In this document: in pieces, positions 35,643 to 44,538 of the stretch | Position numbering within the stretch: position 1 is the first letter of the stretch | How the letters are laid out: the number at the start of each line of letters is the position of its first letter | Notes under the pieces: model-generated | What the model saw: only the letters and a program-made list of their open reading frames with translations | Told to the model about the DNA's origin: nothing | Database searches by the model: none | Made by a program: the position numbers and the translations under genes | DNA from: Tabrizicola sp. | GTDB lineage: Bacteria > Pseudomonadota > Alphaproteobacteria > Rhodobacterales > Rhodobacteraceae | NCBI RefSeq assembly: GCF_022842145.1 | Contig: NZ_JALHQD010000003.1 | Coordinates: forward strand, 468,042 to 532,041 | DNA length: 64,000 nucleotides | Reading direction: 5' to 3'

Positions 35643-36559
35643 CCACCAAGGATGACATCGAGGACAGCTCGGCCCCCCTGGTCGAGCACCTGATAGAGCT
35701 GCGCAACCGGGTGATCTGGGCGGTCGGGGCCTTCCTCGTCGGCATGATCCTGTGCTTCGTGGTGGCCGAGCCGATCCTGGACTTCATGCTGGAGCCCATC
35801 GAACGGGCGATGCGCGAACTGGGCGATCCGAACCCGGTGATGCAGTACACCGCGCCGCAGGAATACTTCTTTACCCTCGTCCATATCTCGGTCGTGGCCG
35901 GGTTGATGGTCAGCTTCCCGGTGATCGCCTACCAGCTGTGGCGCTTTGTGGCCCCCGGTCTTTACAAGACGGAAAAGCAGGCGTTCCTGCCCTTCCTAAT
36001 CGCGTCCCCGGTGCTGTTCTTCGTCGGCGCAGCTTTCGCGCATTACGTGGTCACGCCCATCGCAATGACCTTCTTCCTGGGCTTCGCCGATGCCTTTTCC
36101 GTGGTGACAGCACTCCTGCCGGGGCTTTCCGACAATGTCGCCGAGGTCGTGGTGGACACCGCCGCGCCGGTGGCGGACACGGGCATCGACATCGTCTTCC
36201 AGGGCAAGGTCAACGAGACCTTGGACATCAGCCTCAAGCTGATCATGGCCTTCGGGCTTTGCTTCCAGCTGCCGGTCCTTCTGACGCTGATGGGCAAGGC
36301 GGGACTTGCGACTTCTGCCGGTCTGGCCAACATGCGGCGCTATGCGATCGTCATCATCCTGCTGGTCGCGGCCGTGGTCACGCCGCCCGACGTGATGAGC
36401 CAGCTTATCCTCTTCTTCGCGGTCTACCCGCTTTACGAACTGTCGATCTTCCTGATCCGCCGGATAGAGAAGCGGCGCGAGGCGGAACTGCGGGCAGAGG
36501 GGCTTTGGGACGACGAAACCGACGACAAGCCCGAGGATCTGCCGGAGACCAAGGCGTGA
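35639..36559 (+). CDS. tatC: Sec-independent protein translocase subunit TatC
   Basis: The polytopic core of the twin-arginine receptor, 306 residues with six helices. Conserved parts are LVEHLIELRNRVIWA, QEYFFTLVHISVVAG, and the FPVIAYQLWRFVAPGLYKTEK region, with a later QLPVLLTLM. It carries a somewhat extended periplasmic loop (about residues 150-195). The stop overlaps the GTG of the following ATPase gene. Confidence 0.95.
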   Translation: MTTKDDIEDSSAPLVEHLIELRNRVIWAVGAFLVGMILCFVVAEPILDFMLEPIERAMRELGDPNPVMQYTAPQEYFFTLVHISVVAGLMVSFPVIAYQLWRFVAPGLYKTEKQAFLPFLIASPVLFFVGAAFAHYVVTPIAMTFFLGFADAFSVVTALLPGLSDNVAEVVVDTAAPVADTGIDIVFQGKVNETLDISLKLIMAFGLCFQLPVLLTLMGKAGLATSAGLANMRRYAIVIILLVAAVVTPPDVMSQLILFFAVYPLYELSIFLIRRIEKRREAELRAEGLWDDETDDKPEDLPETKA

Positions 36560-37395
36560 CCGACCCGCTTGACCGGATTGCCGCGGCGCTGGAGCGGCTT
36601 GCCCCGGCGCCGATGCCCGCCCCGGACTTCACCGCCGAGGCTTTCGTCTGGCACACAAGCCCTGACCGGCTGGAGCCGGTAGCCCATGTCAGCCGCGTGG
36701 ATCTGGCGCTGCTGGTCGGCGTGAACCGCTCGCGCGATACGCTGATGGAGAACACCCGGCACTTTGCCGCCGGTCTGCCCGCCAACAACGCGCTTCTCTG
36801 GGGCGCGCGGGGGATGGGAAAATCCAGCCTGGTGAAGGCGGTCCACGCCCAGGTCCGGGCCGAAGGTCACGACCTGAAGATCGTGGAACTCAGCCGCGAG
36901 GACCTGCCGTCGGTCCAGCGCCTGCTGTCGCACCTGCGCACAGCCCCCCACCAGTTCCTCCTCTTCTGCGACGACCTGTCGTTCAGCCACGACGACCAGC
37001 ATTACAAGTCGCTGAAGGCCGTTCTGGATGGCGGGATCGAGGGGCGACCCGAGAATGTCCTGTTCTACGCCACTTCGAACCGTCGCCACCTGATGCCGCG
37101 CGACATGATCGAGAACGAACGCTCGACCGCGATCAATCCCGGCGAGGCGGTGGAAGAGAAAGTCTCGCTCTCCGACCGTTTCGGGCTGTGGCTGGGCTTC
37201 CATCCCTGCAGCCAGGACGACTATCTGGAGATGATCCGCGGCTATTGCGCGGCGCATGGCGTACAGGTGCCGGACGAACGCCTCCACGCCGAAGCGATCG
37301 AGTGGCAGGCGACGCGCGGCGGCCGGTCGGGCCGGGTGGCGTGGCAGTTCTTCTGCGATCTCGCGGCCCGCGAAGGGGTGCGGCTTCGCCTGTGA
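36556..37395 (+). CDS. DUF815-type P-loop ATPase
   Basis: A protein of 279 residues starting at a GTG overlapping the tatC stop. The central region has a Walker A, LLWGARGMGKSSLVKA, and a Walker B, FLLFCDDLSFSHDD. It also shows YKSLKAVLDGGIEGRPENVLFYATSNRRHLMPR and DRFGLWLGFHPCSQDDYLEMIRGYC. That order is the DUF815 AAA-like family, found in many proteobacteria without a known function. Position after tatC is often seen in Rhodobacterales. Confidence 0.88.
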   Translation: MTDPLDRIAAALERLAPAPMPAPDFTAEAFVWHTSPDRLEPVAHVSRVDLALLVGVNRSRDTLMENTRHFAAGLPANNALLWGARGMGKSSLVKAVHAQVRAEGHDLKIVELSREDLPSVQRLLSHLRTAPHQFLLFCDDLSFSHDDQHYKSLKAVLDGGIEGRPENVLFYATSNRRHLMPRDMIENERSTAINPGEAVEEKVSLSDRFGLWLGFHPCSQDDYLEMIRGYCAAHGVQVPDERLHAEAIEWQATRGGRSGRVAWQFFCDLAAREGVRLRL

Positions 37396-37446
37396 GCTGC
37401 CTTCCCGCTTGCCTAAGGCGGCTTCCGGGCTTACCCCGGTAGGGCC

Positions 37447-38721
37447 ATGCTCACAGAACTTCTGGTCATTCTGGCCCTCATTATTCTGAACGGCGTCCTC
37501 GCGATGTCGGAACTTGCCATCGTCAGCGCGCGGCCGGGTCGGCTGAAGTCGCTGGAGGCGAAAAGCCGCGGCGCGCGGATGGCCCTTCGCCTTGCCGAAC
37601 ATCCCGGGCGGTTCCTGTCCACGGTGCAGATCGGAATCACCGCCGTCGGCGTCCTGTCGGGCGCGCTATCCGGGGCGACGCTGGGCCTCCGGCTGCAGCT
37701 TTGGCTGGTTGAGCAGGGCGTTGCCGCCGACTGGGCCGCGACGCTGGGTGTGGGTGGCGTGGTCGTCGCGATCACCTATGTCAGCCTGATCGTCGGCGAA
37801 CTGGTGCCAAAGCAGATCGCGCTCCGCGACCCCGAGGCGGTCGCCATCCGCATGGCCCCGGCGATGACCTTCCTGTCGGTGATCGGCGCGCCGCTGGTCT
37901 GGTTTCTGGACAAGTCGGGCAAGCTTCTGCTCTGGCTCCTGGGCCAGCGCGGGACCAGCGAAAACCGGGTGACCGAAGAGGAAGTCCACGTCCTTCTGGC
38001 CGAAGCCCATGAGGGCGGCGTGCTGGAAACCGAAGAACGCGAGATGATCACCGGCGTCATGCGCCTGTCGGACCGCACCGCCAGCGCGCTGATGACCCCG
38101 CGGCACGAAGTCGAGATGCTGCCCCTTGACGCCACCGGCTCCGAAGCCGTGGCCGCGATCCGCAAGATCGCCCGCCCCCGGATGCCCGTCGCCAACGCCG
38201 AGGGCGAGGTCGTGGGCATCGTCCTTCTGACCGAGGCGTTCCAGGTCGTCTCGCGCCGCGAAACCCTGTCGATCAAGGCGCTGGTGCACGAGGTGCCGGT
38301 GGTGTCCGACCGGTCCGAGGCGCTGGATGTCCTGGAAATCCTGCAACGGTCCGAGCATCGCTTTGCGCTGGTCTATGACGAATACGGCCACTTCGAAGGC
38401 ATCCTGACCACCGGCGACGTGCTCGAGGCCATCACCGGCGCTGTTGCCGCGTCCGAAGCCGACGAGCCCGCCATGGTCGAACGCGCGGACGGCAGTTTTC
38501 TCGTCGCGGGCTGGATGCCGGTTGACGAATTCTGCGACCGGCTGTCACTCCCCCGCGAACTGGCAGGGGAATACGACACGGTGGCCGGACTGGTCCTGCA
38601 CCAGATGGGCCAGATCCCCGACCTGGGTGCCTCGGTCAAAGCCGAAGGCTACTGCTTCGAGGTGATCGACCTGGACGGCCGCCGCATCGACAAGGTCCTG
38701 GTGTCGCGGCTCGCCGACTGA
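37447..38721 (+). CDS. CNNM (DUF21) / CBS-pair / CorC-HlyC domain protein, 'hemolysin family'
   Basis: A membrane protein of 424 residues. The N-terminal CNNM domain (about 1-185) has helices LLVILALIILNGVLAMSELAIVSAR and GGVVVAITYVSLIVGELVPKQIA. A CBS pair (about 200-330) follows, with VMRLSDRTASALMTPRHEVEML and LVYDEYGHFEGILTTGDVLEAI. The C-terminus is the CorC/HlyC FAD-like fold (residues about 345-420). Family members transport or regulate Mg2+ and Co2+; the hemolysin name is historical. The gene has its own 51-bp upstream gap. Confidence 0.9.
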   Translation: MLTELLVILALIILNGVLAMSELAIVSARPGRLKSLEAKSRGARMALRLAEHPGRFLSTVQIGITAVGVLSGALSGATLGLRLQLWLVEQGVAADWAATLGVGGVVVAITYVSLIVGELVPKQIALRDPEAVAIRMAPAMTFLSVIGAPLVWFLDKSGKLLLWLLGQRGTSENRVTEEEVHVLLAEAHEGGVLETEEREMITGVMRLSDRTASALMTPRHEVEMLPLDATGSEAVAAIRKIARPRMPVANAEGEVVGIVLLTEAFQVVSRRETLSIKALVHEVPVVSDRSEALDVLEILQRSEHRFALVYDEYGHFEGILTTGDVLEAITGAVAASEADEPAMVERADGSFLVAGWMPVDEFCDRLSLPRELAGEYDTVAGLVLHQMGQIPDLGASVKAEGYCFEVIDLDGRRIDKVLVSRLAD

Positions 38722-38781
38722 CGGCTGCCCCCCGTCGCTCCCCCCGCGCGCGCGGAGGGCTCGACATGCAACGCCGGGCGC

Positions 38782-39948
38782 TTACTGCAGATAGCCCACC
38801 GGGTCGAAGCTTTGCTTGGAGGTGTTGCGCACCTCGAAGTGCACGAAGGCCGGATCGCCCGGTGCCACCTTGCCGATCTCCTGCCCGCGCTTCACCTTGT
38901 CGCCCTTCTTCACCACCATGCCGGACACCCCGACATAGACCGTCAGAAGGTCGCCCGCATGGCGGATGATGACGATCCCCTTGCCGTTGGTGTCGGCCGA
39001 AAGCACCGTCACCGTCCCGGCATCGGCGGCTTTCACCGAACTTCCCGCAGCGGCGGCGATGTCGATGCCCTGGTTCTTCTTCGCGTCGTAGCCGCGAATG
39101 ATCTTGCCCGACACCGGCATCACCATCTTCGTCGACGTGGTCTTTTCAGCCCCAAGATCGGGCGAGGGCGGCGTTGCCTTCGGTTTGGCCGCCGCAGGCT
39201 CGACCGCCTCGTCCGGCAAGGGCTTCTTGGCCGAGGGCGGCTCGGGCGTGGGCGAGCCTGCGCCGGGCGCGGTCGGGACCGGCTCCGGATCGGGCGCGGC
39301 AGCCGTGGCGATCGGGATGATCAGCGTCTGGCCCTCGCGCACGGCCATGTCCGAGCCAAGCTGGTTCCAGTCCGCGAGCGCCTTGGCCGAGACGTTGTAG
39401 GTCCGCGCGATGGTGAACGCCGTCTCGCCCCGTGCGACACGGTGGGTCAGGGGCTGGCCCGACACCGGCTTCGACGCGACCGGAGAGCTTGCCACCGGCG
39501 TCGGTCCCGCCTCGTCCAGCGCCGTGGTCGCGATCGAGGTGATGTCCACGCCCCCGCCCGACGGCAGGGCCGCACCACCGATGACCGCAGGCTGCGGCGC
39601 GGCCGCGACGCGCTTCGGCAAAAGCAGCATCTCGCCCTCGCGCAGCGTATCGGTCGGGCGCAGCGCATTGGTGCGCGCCAGGTCTTCGGGGTTCATGCCC
39701 AGGCGGCCCGCCATGCTGGCGACGCTCTCGCCGCGCTGGGCCGTGGCCATCTGGTAATCCGGGTAGGAGATGATCCCGTTGCCATCCGGCAGCGGCGCCG
39801 CAGCCGTCGCCTGTCGCGCGGCCTCGGACGTGTCGCCCCGACCGGACCGCAGGTCCCAGTCAAGGTTGCCGGTGTCCATGCAGCCTGCCAGTGCCAGCGC
39901 GCTTGCGCCCATGACCAGGGTTGCGCGAAGTCTGCCCGATGTTGCCAT
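38782..39948 (-). CDS. nlpD: NlpD-like LysM lipoprotein with degenerate LytM (M23) domain
   Basis: An envelope lipoprotein of 388 residues: lipobox ALAGC at residues 19-23, LysM repeats near 75-120 and 170-215, a Pro-rich linker, and a C-terminal LytM domain (about 275-388). The zinc and catalytic positions of active M23 peptidases are changed. HxGID reads NQGID, the YxH segment reads YVGVS, and HLHFE reads FVHFE. This is the pattern of NlpD/EnvC, which activate amidases in cell division rather than cutting peptidoglycan. It lies next to pcm and surE, the same group as surE-pcm-nlpD in gammaproteobacteria. Confidence 0.88.
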   Translation of the reverse strand: MATSGRLRATLVMGASALALAGCMDTGNLDWDLRSGRGDTSEAARQATAAAPLPDGNGIISYPDYQMATAQRGESVASMAGRLGMNPEDLARTNALRPTDTLREGEMLLLPKRVAAAPQPAVIGGAALPSGGGVDITSIATTALDEAGPTPVASSPVASKPVSGQPLTHRVARGETAFTIARTYNVSAKALADWNQLGSDMAVREGQTLIIPIATAAAPDPEPVPTAPGAGSPTPEPPSAKKPLPDEAVEPAAAKPKATPPSPDLGAEKTTSTKMVMPVSGKIIRGYDAKKNQGIDIAAAAGSSVKAADAGTVTVLSADTNGKGIVIIRHAGDLLTVYVGVSGMVVKKGDKVKRGQEIGKVAPGDPAFVHFEVRNTSKQSFDPVGYLQ

Positions 39949-40002
39949 GTCGTCCCGCCTGATGATCGCCTGTCCGGGTTGGCCCGGTTTCTGACGCGCA
40001 GT

Positions 40003-40671
40003 CTACTCGGAGCCGATCCCTTCGACCAGTGGGACAAATCGCACTGGGCGAAGTTCTTCGTAATCAAAACCGCTTTGGGTGCGCGTGACCTTGATCAAGG
40101 CCTGCACCGCGTCGGACTGACCCACCGGGACGACCATGATCCCGCCCGGCTTCAGCTGCTCCAGAAGCGGGCCGGGAGGGTCCTCTGCCGCCGCCGTCAC
40201 CAGGATCCGGTCGAAGGGGGCCTGGTCCGGCAACCCGTGCGAGCCGTCGGCGGTGATCGTGGTGATGTTCACCAGGTTGAGCTGGCGGAACAACTCCCCC
40301 GCCTCCCGCGTCAGGCGGCGGTAGCGGTCCACCGTGTAGACCCGCCGCGCCAGCTGCGACAGGATCGCGGCCTGGTAGCCCGATCCGGTGCCCACCTCCA
40401 GCACCGTGTCGCGCGGGTTCACCTTCAGTGCCTGGGTCATCAGCCCCACCACCGAGGGCTGGCTGATCGTCTGGCCGCAGGCGATGGGCAGCGGCATGTC
40501 CTCATAGGCGCGGTCGGCAAAGGTGCCGCGCACGAAAAGACCCCGGTCGATCTTTTCCATCGCGGTCAGGACCCGAGTGTCGGTCACGCCGCGGGAACGG
40601 AGGGCAAAGAGAAAGCGCATCTTGCGTTCGGCAAGCTCGGAGGTCGGTTGATCCTCCGGCCCTTCGGTCAT
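40003..40671 (-). CDS. pcm: Protein-L-isoaspartate O-methyltransferase
   Basis: Repairs isoaspartyl residues in aged proteins using S-adenosylmethionine. The 222-residue product has the AdoMet motif [15 protein letters not shown], the family hallmark [14 protein letters not shown], a C-terminal [13 protein letters not shown], and GGIMVVPVG. It overlaps surE by 4 nt, which shows the two are translated together. Confidence 0.95.
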   Translation of the reverse strand: MTEGPEDQPTSELAERKMRFLFALRSRGVTDTRVLTAMEKIDRGLFVRGTFADRAYEDMPLPIACGQTISQPSVVGLMTQALKVNPRDTVLEVGTGSGYQAAILSQLARRVYTVDRYRRLTREAGELFRQLNLVNITTITADGSHGLPDQAPFDRILVTAAAEDPPGPLLEQLKPGGIMVVPVGQSDAVQALIKVTRTQSGFDYEELRPVRFVPLVEGIGSE

Positions 40672-41453
40672 GCCAGGCTCGCCTGCAGATCGGCGAGGAG
40701 GTCATGCGCCGTCAGGTCGGCGCGCATCGGCGTGATCGAGATATAGCCGTCCAGGTTCACCGCCGCATCGCTGCCGGGCAGGGTGGGCGTGTGCTGGTGT
40801 CCGCCCTTGATCCACAGGAACCGCTTGCCCGAGGGCGACATATGCGGCTCGACGCTGAAGGCCGTGTCGCGGCGGAAGCCCTGGGCCGCGACCATCATCC
40901 CCTTGGTGGCCGAAGCGGGCAGCGGGGGGAAGTTGACGTTGTAGAAGCTGCGGTAATCGCCCGTGGTCCAGATGCCCTTGTCCAGCAGCGCGCGGACAAC
41001 TGCGGCACCGTGGACGCGGGCGCTTTCGAACGGATCGGCCAGCTTGGCATTGTCCGGCCCGAAGAACTGCGACATCGCGATTGCGGGCACGCCTTGCAAC
41101 GCCGCCTCCATCGCCCCGCCGATGGTGCCAGAGTAAAGCACGTTCTCGGCGGCGTTGTTGCCCCGGTTGACGCCCGACAGCACCAGGTCCGGCTTGGCGC
41201 CGTCCAGCACGTCGTAGATCGCCGCCAGCACGCAGTCGGCGGGCGAGCCTTCGGCGGCAAAGCGGCGCGGCCCCAGCTCGGCGATCATCATCGGATGGGT
41301 GTAGCTGATGCAGTGCCCGACGCCCGATTGCTCGAAGGCGGGGGCAACGGTCCAGACCTCGCCCTCGGGACCGGCGATCTCGGTCGCGATCTCGGTCAGA
41401 ACCTCAAGCCCCGGCGCGTTGATGCCGTCGTCATTGGTGATCAGGATGCGCAT
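40668..41453 (-). CDS. surE: 5'/3'-nucleotidase SurE
   Basis: A metal-dependent nucleoside monophosphate phosphatase with survival-related roles; 261 residues. The signature [19 protein letters not shown] holds the metal-binding Asp pair, followed by [27 protein letters not shown]. The start is ATG 41453, where this conserved N-terminus begins; the open frame to 41645 runs into the repeated spacer and is not coding. Confidence 0.95.
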   Translation of the reverse strand: MRILITNDDGINAPGLEVLTEIATEIAGPEGEVWTVAPAFEQSGVGHCISYTHPMMIAELGPRRFAAEGSPADCVLAAIYDVLDGAKPDLVLSGVNRGNNAAENVLYSGTIGGAMEAALQGVPAIAMSQFFGPDNAKLADPFESARVHGAAVVRALLDKGIWTTGDYRSFYNVNFPPLPASATKGMMVAAQGFRRDTAFSVEPHMSPSGKRFLWIKGGHQHTPTLPGSDAAVNLDGYISITPMRADLTAHDLLADLQASLA

Positions 41454-41527
41454 GTCTTGGGGGTTCCTTCGGGCTTGCCCTTGATTAGACGAGCTGGGGG
41501 GGCGCTTCAAGGCAAAGGCGCGGCCCG

Positions 41528-41662
41528 TCGTTCGACTTCGTCTCCTCCTCGCACGCGCACCGGTTCGCGCGCGCGCCCCGCGAGGAGAAACCACAGGGGC
41601 ACGACGAGCAGCCCACCAGTCCACGAGGAGAAGCCGCAGGCGCACGACGAGCAGTCCCCGGG
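41528..41662. repeat. Repeat-rich spacer with direct and inverted repeats (REP-like)
   Basis: Two 31-bp direct repeats, 41581-41611 and 41624-41654, with the core CGAGGAGAARCC...CGACGAGCAG, differ at few positions. They are preceded by TCGTTCGAC-T-TCGTCTCCTCCT (41528-41549). The last string recurs at 63586-63607 with two changes, again followed by CGCGAGGAG. Located between surE and the YiiX-like gene; probably a repetitive extragenic element rather than a gene. Confidence 0.55.
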
Positions 41663-41678
41663 TGGGCCAAGCCGAAGG

Positions 41679-42347
41679 TCAGCCGTCGAAACTGGAAAAG
41701 ACCAGCCGCAGCCGCCCATCCTCGGCCACAGCCTGGGGCGTGACCAGGGGCTCGTCCCGGATCAGCGCCAGACAGCTTTCCGCATCCTGCGCCTGTCCGT
41801 CGCTGCAGGCCGGGTGCGATTGCCAGCGTTCGGCGATCAAGGCCCGGACTGCGGCGCTGTCCAGGTTCAGATCACCCAGGGCCTGCACCTGGCCAAGCGC
41901 AACCCCCGCGCCGTCGCGGAAGGCGATATGGACCAGTTCGCTGCAATAGATCGTGTCCTCGGACTGGAAGAAATAGGGGTCATAACCCTTGCCCAGATGG
42001 CTGCGGGCGGCCTCGGTCACGGCCAGAGCGGTGTCGCTGCCCAATTCCTCCATCCGGTAGACCGCCACCGCGCCGTCCTTGCCCTGCGCCACCCAATCCT
42101 GCAGCGGCGTGGCGCGGGTGGTTCGCACCGCCTCCAGCACGACCGGGTTTCCCGCCGCGTCGAAGTCCAGGATGCCGACATGGGTAAAGGGGCTGTCGGT
42201 GGCCAGCAGGATCGCCAGCGACTGCGCGGACTGCGAGTTCTGGAAGATCACATCGCCACGCTTCAGGTCCGGCAGGTCCTGGGCTCGGGCGGGCAGGGTG
42301 ATGAGAAGTGCCAGCGCAAGGCTGGGCAAAAGACGTCGTCCGACCAT
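41679..42347 (-). CDS. YiiX-like permuted papain/NlpC-type hydrolase, exported
   Basis: A protein of 222 residues with a signal peptide (LLPSLALALLITLPARAQ). The mature part has LKRGDVIFQNS, DSPFTHVGILDFDAAGNPVVLEAV with the catalytic His, and YCSELVHIAFRDG with the catalytic Cys. This is the circularly permuted order of YiiX/YebB-type NlpC/P60 hydrolases, which cut amide bonds, often in peptidoglycan peptides or lipids. The start is ATG 42347; the TTG 6 nt earlier is an alternative. A candidate promoter lies just upstream. Confidence 0.85.
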   Translation of the reverse strand: MVGRRLLPSLALALLITLPARAQDLPDLKRGDVIFQNSQSAQSLAILLATDSPFTHVGILDFDAAGNPVVLEAVRTTRATPLQDWVAQGKDGAVAVYRMEELGSDTALAVTEAARSHLGKGYDPYFFQSEDTIYCSELVHIAFRDGAGVALGQVQALGDLNLDSAAVRALIAERWQSHPACSDGQAQDAESCLALIRDEPLVTPQAVAEDGRLRLVFSSFDG

Positions 42348-42374
42348 AGGCAACCCCCGAAAGCGACTTCGGGC

Positions 42375-42404
42375 AGCCTAGCCCCCCTGCAGGCCGGGTG
42401 CCAA
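42375..42404 (-). promoter_or_regulatory. Candidate promoter of the YiiX-like gene
   Basis: On the minus strand TTGGCA, an 18-nt spacer and TAGGCT precede the ATG by 27 nt. Both boxes fit the sigma-70-like promoters common in this group. By eye only. Confidence 0.35.
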
Positions 42405-42799
42405 GGTTCGAGGGGACGGAATGCAAGCCGGTTCCAAAGATCGCGTCCTGGTCCTGCTACCTGCCTACCATTCGAGGTGGGGGAATTGGGGCGGCCGCAG
42501 GTACCGCGCCTCCCTTTGGAAAGCGTCCTCATCCCCGCTCGCACCGAGAGGAAGCCGCTATGGAACATACCTCCCGTCCCTCACCGACCGAGAGAAGCGA
42601 GGCCAGAATTACAGTGCCGTGGTCCACTGGTGGCTGAGTGCGCTATTTCAATCAGTGCCCACGCGCCCGCGCCATCGGCAAGCCCGCCGTCCACGCCTAA
42701 CCGTCGACCCCGCTTCTGCCAACACAGTTAAGCCAACGTAAACGCCCGCGGCTAACCCCTTGAAAAGGTTTACCCCTCCGAGGCCACCACGCGTGGGCG
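42405..42799. other. Gap of about 395 bp without a recognisable gene
   Basis: I looked for short frames and structured RNAs. A 106-codon plus-strand frame (42421-42741) has an arginine/serine/tryptophan-rich, unnatural composition. A 25-codon frame from 42559 with a GAGGAAG ribosome-like site is too short to support. No 4.5S RNA, 6S RNA, tmRNA or tRNA pattern is seen. The right part (42720-42780) has several TTAA/TAAC strings and is less GC-rich. Confidence 0.5.
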
Positions 42800-43606
42800 T
42801 CAAGCGTCGCGCTGGGCGATCCAGTCGTGATCCGGATCATTCTTGAACCGCCACTTCCGGATCGGCCCGGCCATCACGTTCAGATAGTACATCTCATACC
42901 CGTACGGGGCCCCGCAGGGATGGTGTCCCTTCGGGACCAGCGTGACGTCGTGGCTTTTTACCGCCATCGTCTCGTCCAGCGACCCGTCCTCGGTATAGAC
43001 CCGCTGGATCCCGAAGCCCTGACCGGGGTTCAGCCGCATATAATAGGTTTCTTCCAGGTAGGTCATGTTCGGGAAGTCGTCCTCGTCATGCCGGTGGCTT
43101 GGATAGGACGACCAATGCCCCGCCGGAGTGAATACCTCGGTCACGAGAAGGCTGTCGGCCACATCCCGCAACTCCATCGCGATGTTGTTGACGTAGCGGG
43201 TGTTGGTCCCCTTGCCGCGCGGGGTCAGTTCGATCCCCTCCGGCCCCAGCTTTTGCGCGGCATGGTTCCCCTTTCCCGGCGCGGTGCAGACCGCCAGCGT
43301 GCAAGGCGTGGTCGCCACGGCCTTCCAGGCGCTGCCGTTCGGGACGTACAGGCAATGCGGCGGGGTCTTTTCGAAGACGTCCATCCGCGCGCCCATCTCG
43401 CCCCAGTCTTTGCCGGCTGCCTGAACCGTGGCCTTGCCCTCCACCAGAACCAGGATCACCTCGCGGTCGCCGGTCACCTCCTCAGCCACATCGCCCGGTT
43501 CCAGCCGGTAAAGACTGAAGCCGACATAACCCCAGCCCGCGCTTTCGGCGGTGATGTCATGCACCTTGCCGCGGGTGCCGGTCGGGTGGCGGAGGAGGTC
43601 GGGCAT
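42800..43606 (-). CDS. iolB: 5-deoxy-glucuronate isomerase
   Basis: Converts 5-deoxy-D-glucuronate to 2-deoxy-5-keto-D-gluconate in myo-inositol breakdown. The 268-residue product is a double-cupin protein. Family features are the N-terminal GWGYVGFSLYRL, GHWSSYPSHRHDEDDFPNMTYLEETYYMRLNP with the metal-binding histidines and glutamate, and HHPCGAPYGYEMYYLNVM near the end. It is the last gene of the iolC-D-E-B operon. Confidence 0.95.
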   Translation of the reverse strand: MPDLLRHPTGTRGKVHDITAESAGWGYVGFSLYRLEPGDVAEEVTGDREVILVLVEGKATVQAAGKDWGEMGARMDVFEKTPPHCLYVPNGSAWKAVATTPCTLAVCTAPGKGNHAAQKLGPEGIELTPRGKGTNTRYVNNIAMELRDVADSLLVTEVFTPAGHWSSYPSHRHDEDDFPNMTYLEETYYMRLNPGQGFGIQRVYTEDGSLDETMAVKSHDVTLVPKGHHPCGAPYGYEMYYLNVMAGPIRKWRFKNDPDHDWIAQRDA

Positions 43607-43616
43607 GGGCTTGTCC

Positions 43617-44528
43617 TCAGGAGGGGCGGGAGTGATCGATGGTCAGGCCCGCTTGGGCGCAGACCTTCAGGATATGCTCGTAGCCAAGCTTGGAATACTC
43701 ATAGGGAGGGGCCTTGGCGGGGTCTTGCTCCGCCTCGACCACGATCCAACCCGCGTAGTCCATGGCCCTCAGCTTGTCGGCGACCGCCTGGAAGTCGATG
43801 CAGCCGTCGCCGGGCACAGTGAAGGCCCCGGCGATCACGGCATCCAGGAAGCTGCGGTTGTTCGCGCGGACATCTGCGACGACCTCGGGACGGATGTCCT
43901 TGAAGTGGACGTGGTGCACCCGGTCGGCCCAGGTGTTCAGGACGCGCATCACGTCAGCCCCGCCGAAGAGAAGGTGGCCGGTGTCGAAGAGGAGCTTCAC
44001 GTCGGCAGTGGAGCCTTCCATCACCGCATTCACGTCGTCTTCGCTTTCGATGAACGACCCCATGTGGTGGTGGTAGGCCAAAGTCACGCCCTGATCGGCC
44101 ATCCACTTCGCCAGTTCCGACAGCTTCGCCCCATAGGCCCGCACGTCGGCAGCCGAGAATTTCGGCCGGTTGTTCACCGGCACCACGATGTTACCCTGCA
44201 CGGTGTTGGAGCATTCCGCGTAGACGATGCAGGGGGCCTTCAGGGCCGCGAACTGTTCGACTTGCTGGCGCACGGCTTCGATCTCGGTCTTCACGTCGTT
44301 GACGAGAAGATTGCCCGAGCACCAGCCGCCACACAGCGACAGGCCGTTGGCCGTCAGGTAGGTCCGCAGACCTTCGGTGTCCGAGGGCATCCGCCGCCCG
44401 CGCTCGACGCCGGTATAGCCGATCTCTCGCGCCTCGCGCAGGGCCTGCTCCATCGTGTAGGCGGCAGTCAGGTCCGGCAGGTCGTCGTTTTGCCAGGAAA
44501 TGGGAGAGATCCCGATCTTCACGCTCAT
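43617..44528 (-). CDS. iolE: Myo-inosose-2 dehydratase
   Basis: Dehydrates 2-keto-myo-inositol to 3D-(3,5/4)-trihydroxycyclohexane-1,2-dione. The 303-residue product is an AP-endonuclease-2-like TIM barrel starting KIGISPISWQNDDLP. It includes YTGVERGRRMP, LAYHHHMGSFIES and LLFDTGHLLFGGAD, with the metal-site His, Asp and Glu residues. The start is ATG 44528 with GAGGAC upstream; the open frame to 44576 overlaps iolD and is rejected. Confidence 0.94.
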   Translation of the reverse strand: MSVKIGISPISWQNDDLPDLTAAYTMEQALREAREIGYTGVERGRRMPSDTEGLRTYLTANGLSLCGGWCSGNLLVNDVKTEIEAVRQQVEQFAALKAPCIVYAECSNTVQGNIVVPVNNRPKFSAADVRAYGAKLSELAKWMADQGVTLAYHHHMGSFIESEDDVNAVMEGSTADVKLLFDTGHLLFGGADVMRVLNTWADRVHHVHFKDIRPEVVADVRANNRSFLDAVIAGAFTVPGDGCIDFQAVADKLRAMDYAGWIVVEAEQDPAKAPPYEYSKLGYEHILKVCAQAGLTIDHSRPS

Positions 44529-44538
44529 GTCTTCGTCC

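Noticed and set aside
41581-41654. Two 31-bp direct repeats considered as a CRISPR remnant
   Set aside because: Only two copies, a 12-bp spacer, GC-rich repeats related to another intergenic site, and no cas genes.
42421-42741. 106-codon plus-strand frame in the iolB upstream gap
   Set aside because: The product composition (Trp, Arg and Ser-rich, no hydrophobic core) is not protein-like, and it matches nothing I know.
42405-42799. Possible structured RNA (4.5S, 6S, tmRNA, RNase P) in the largest gap
   Set aside because: None of the conserved core strings of these RNAs is present on either strand.
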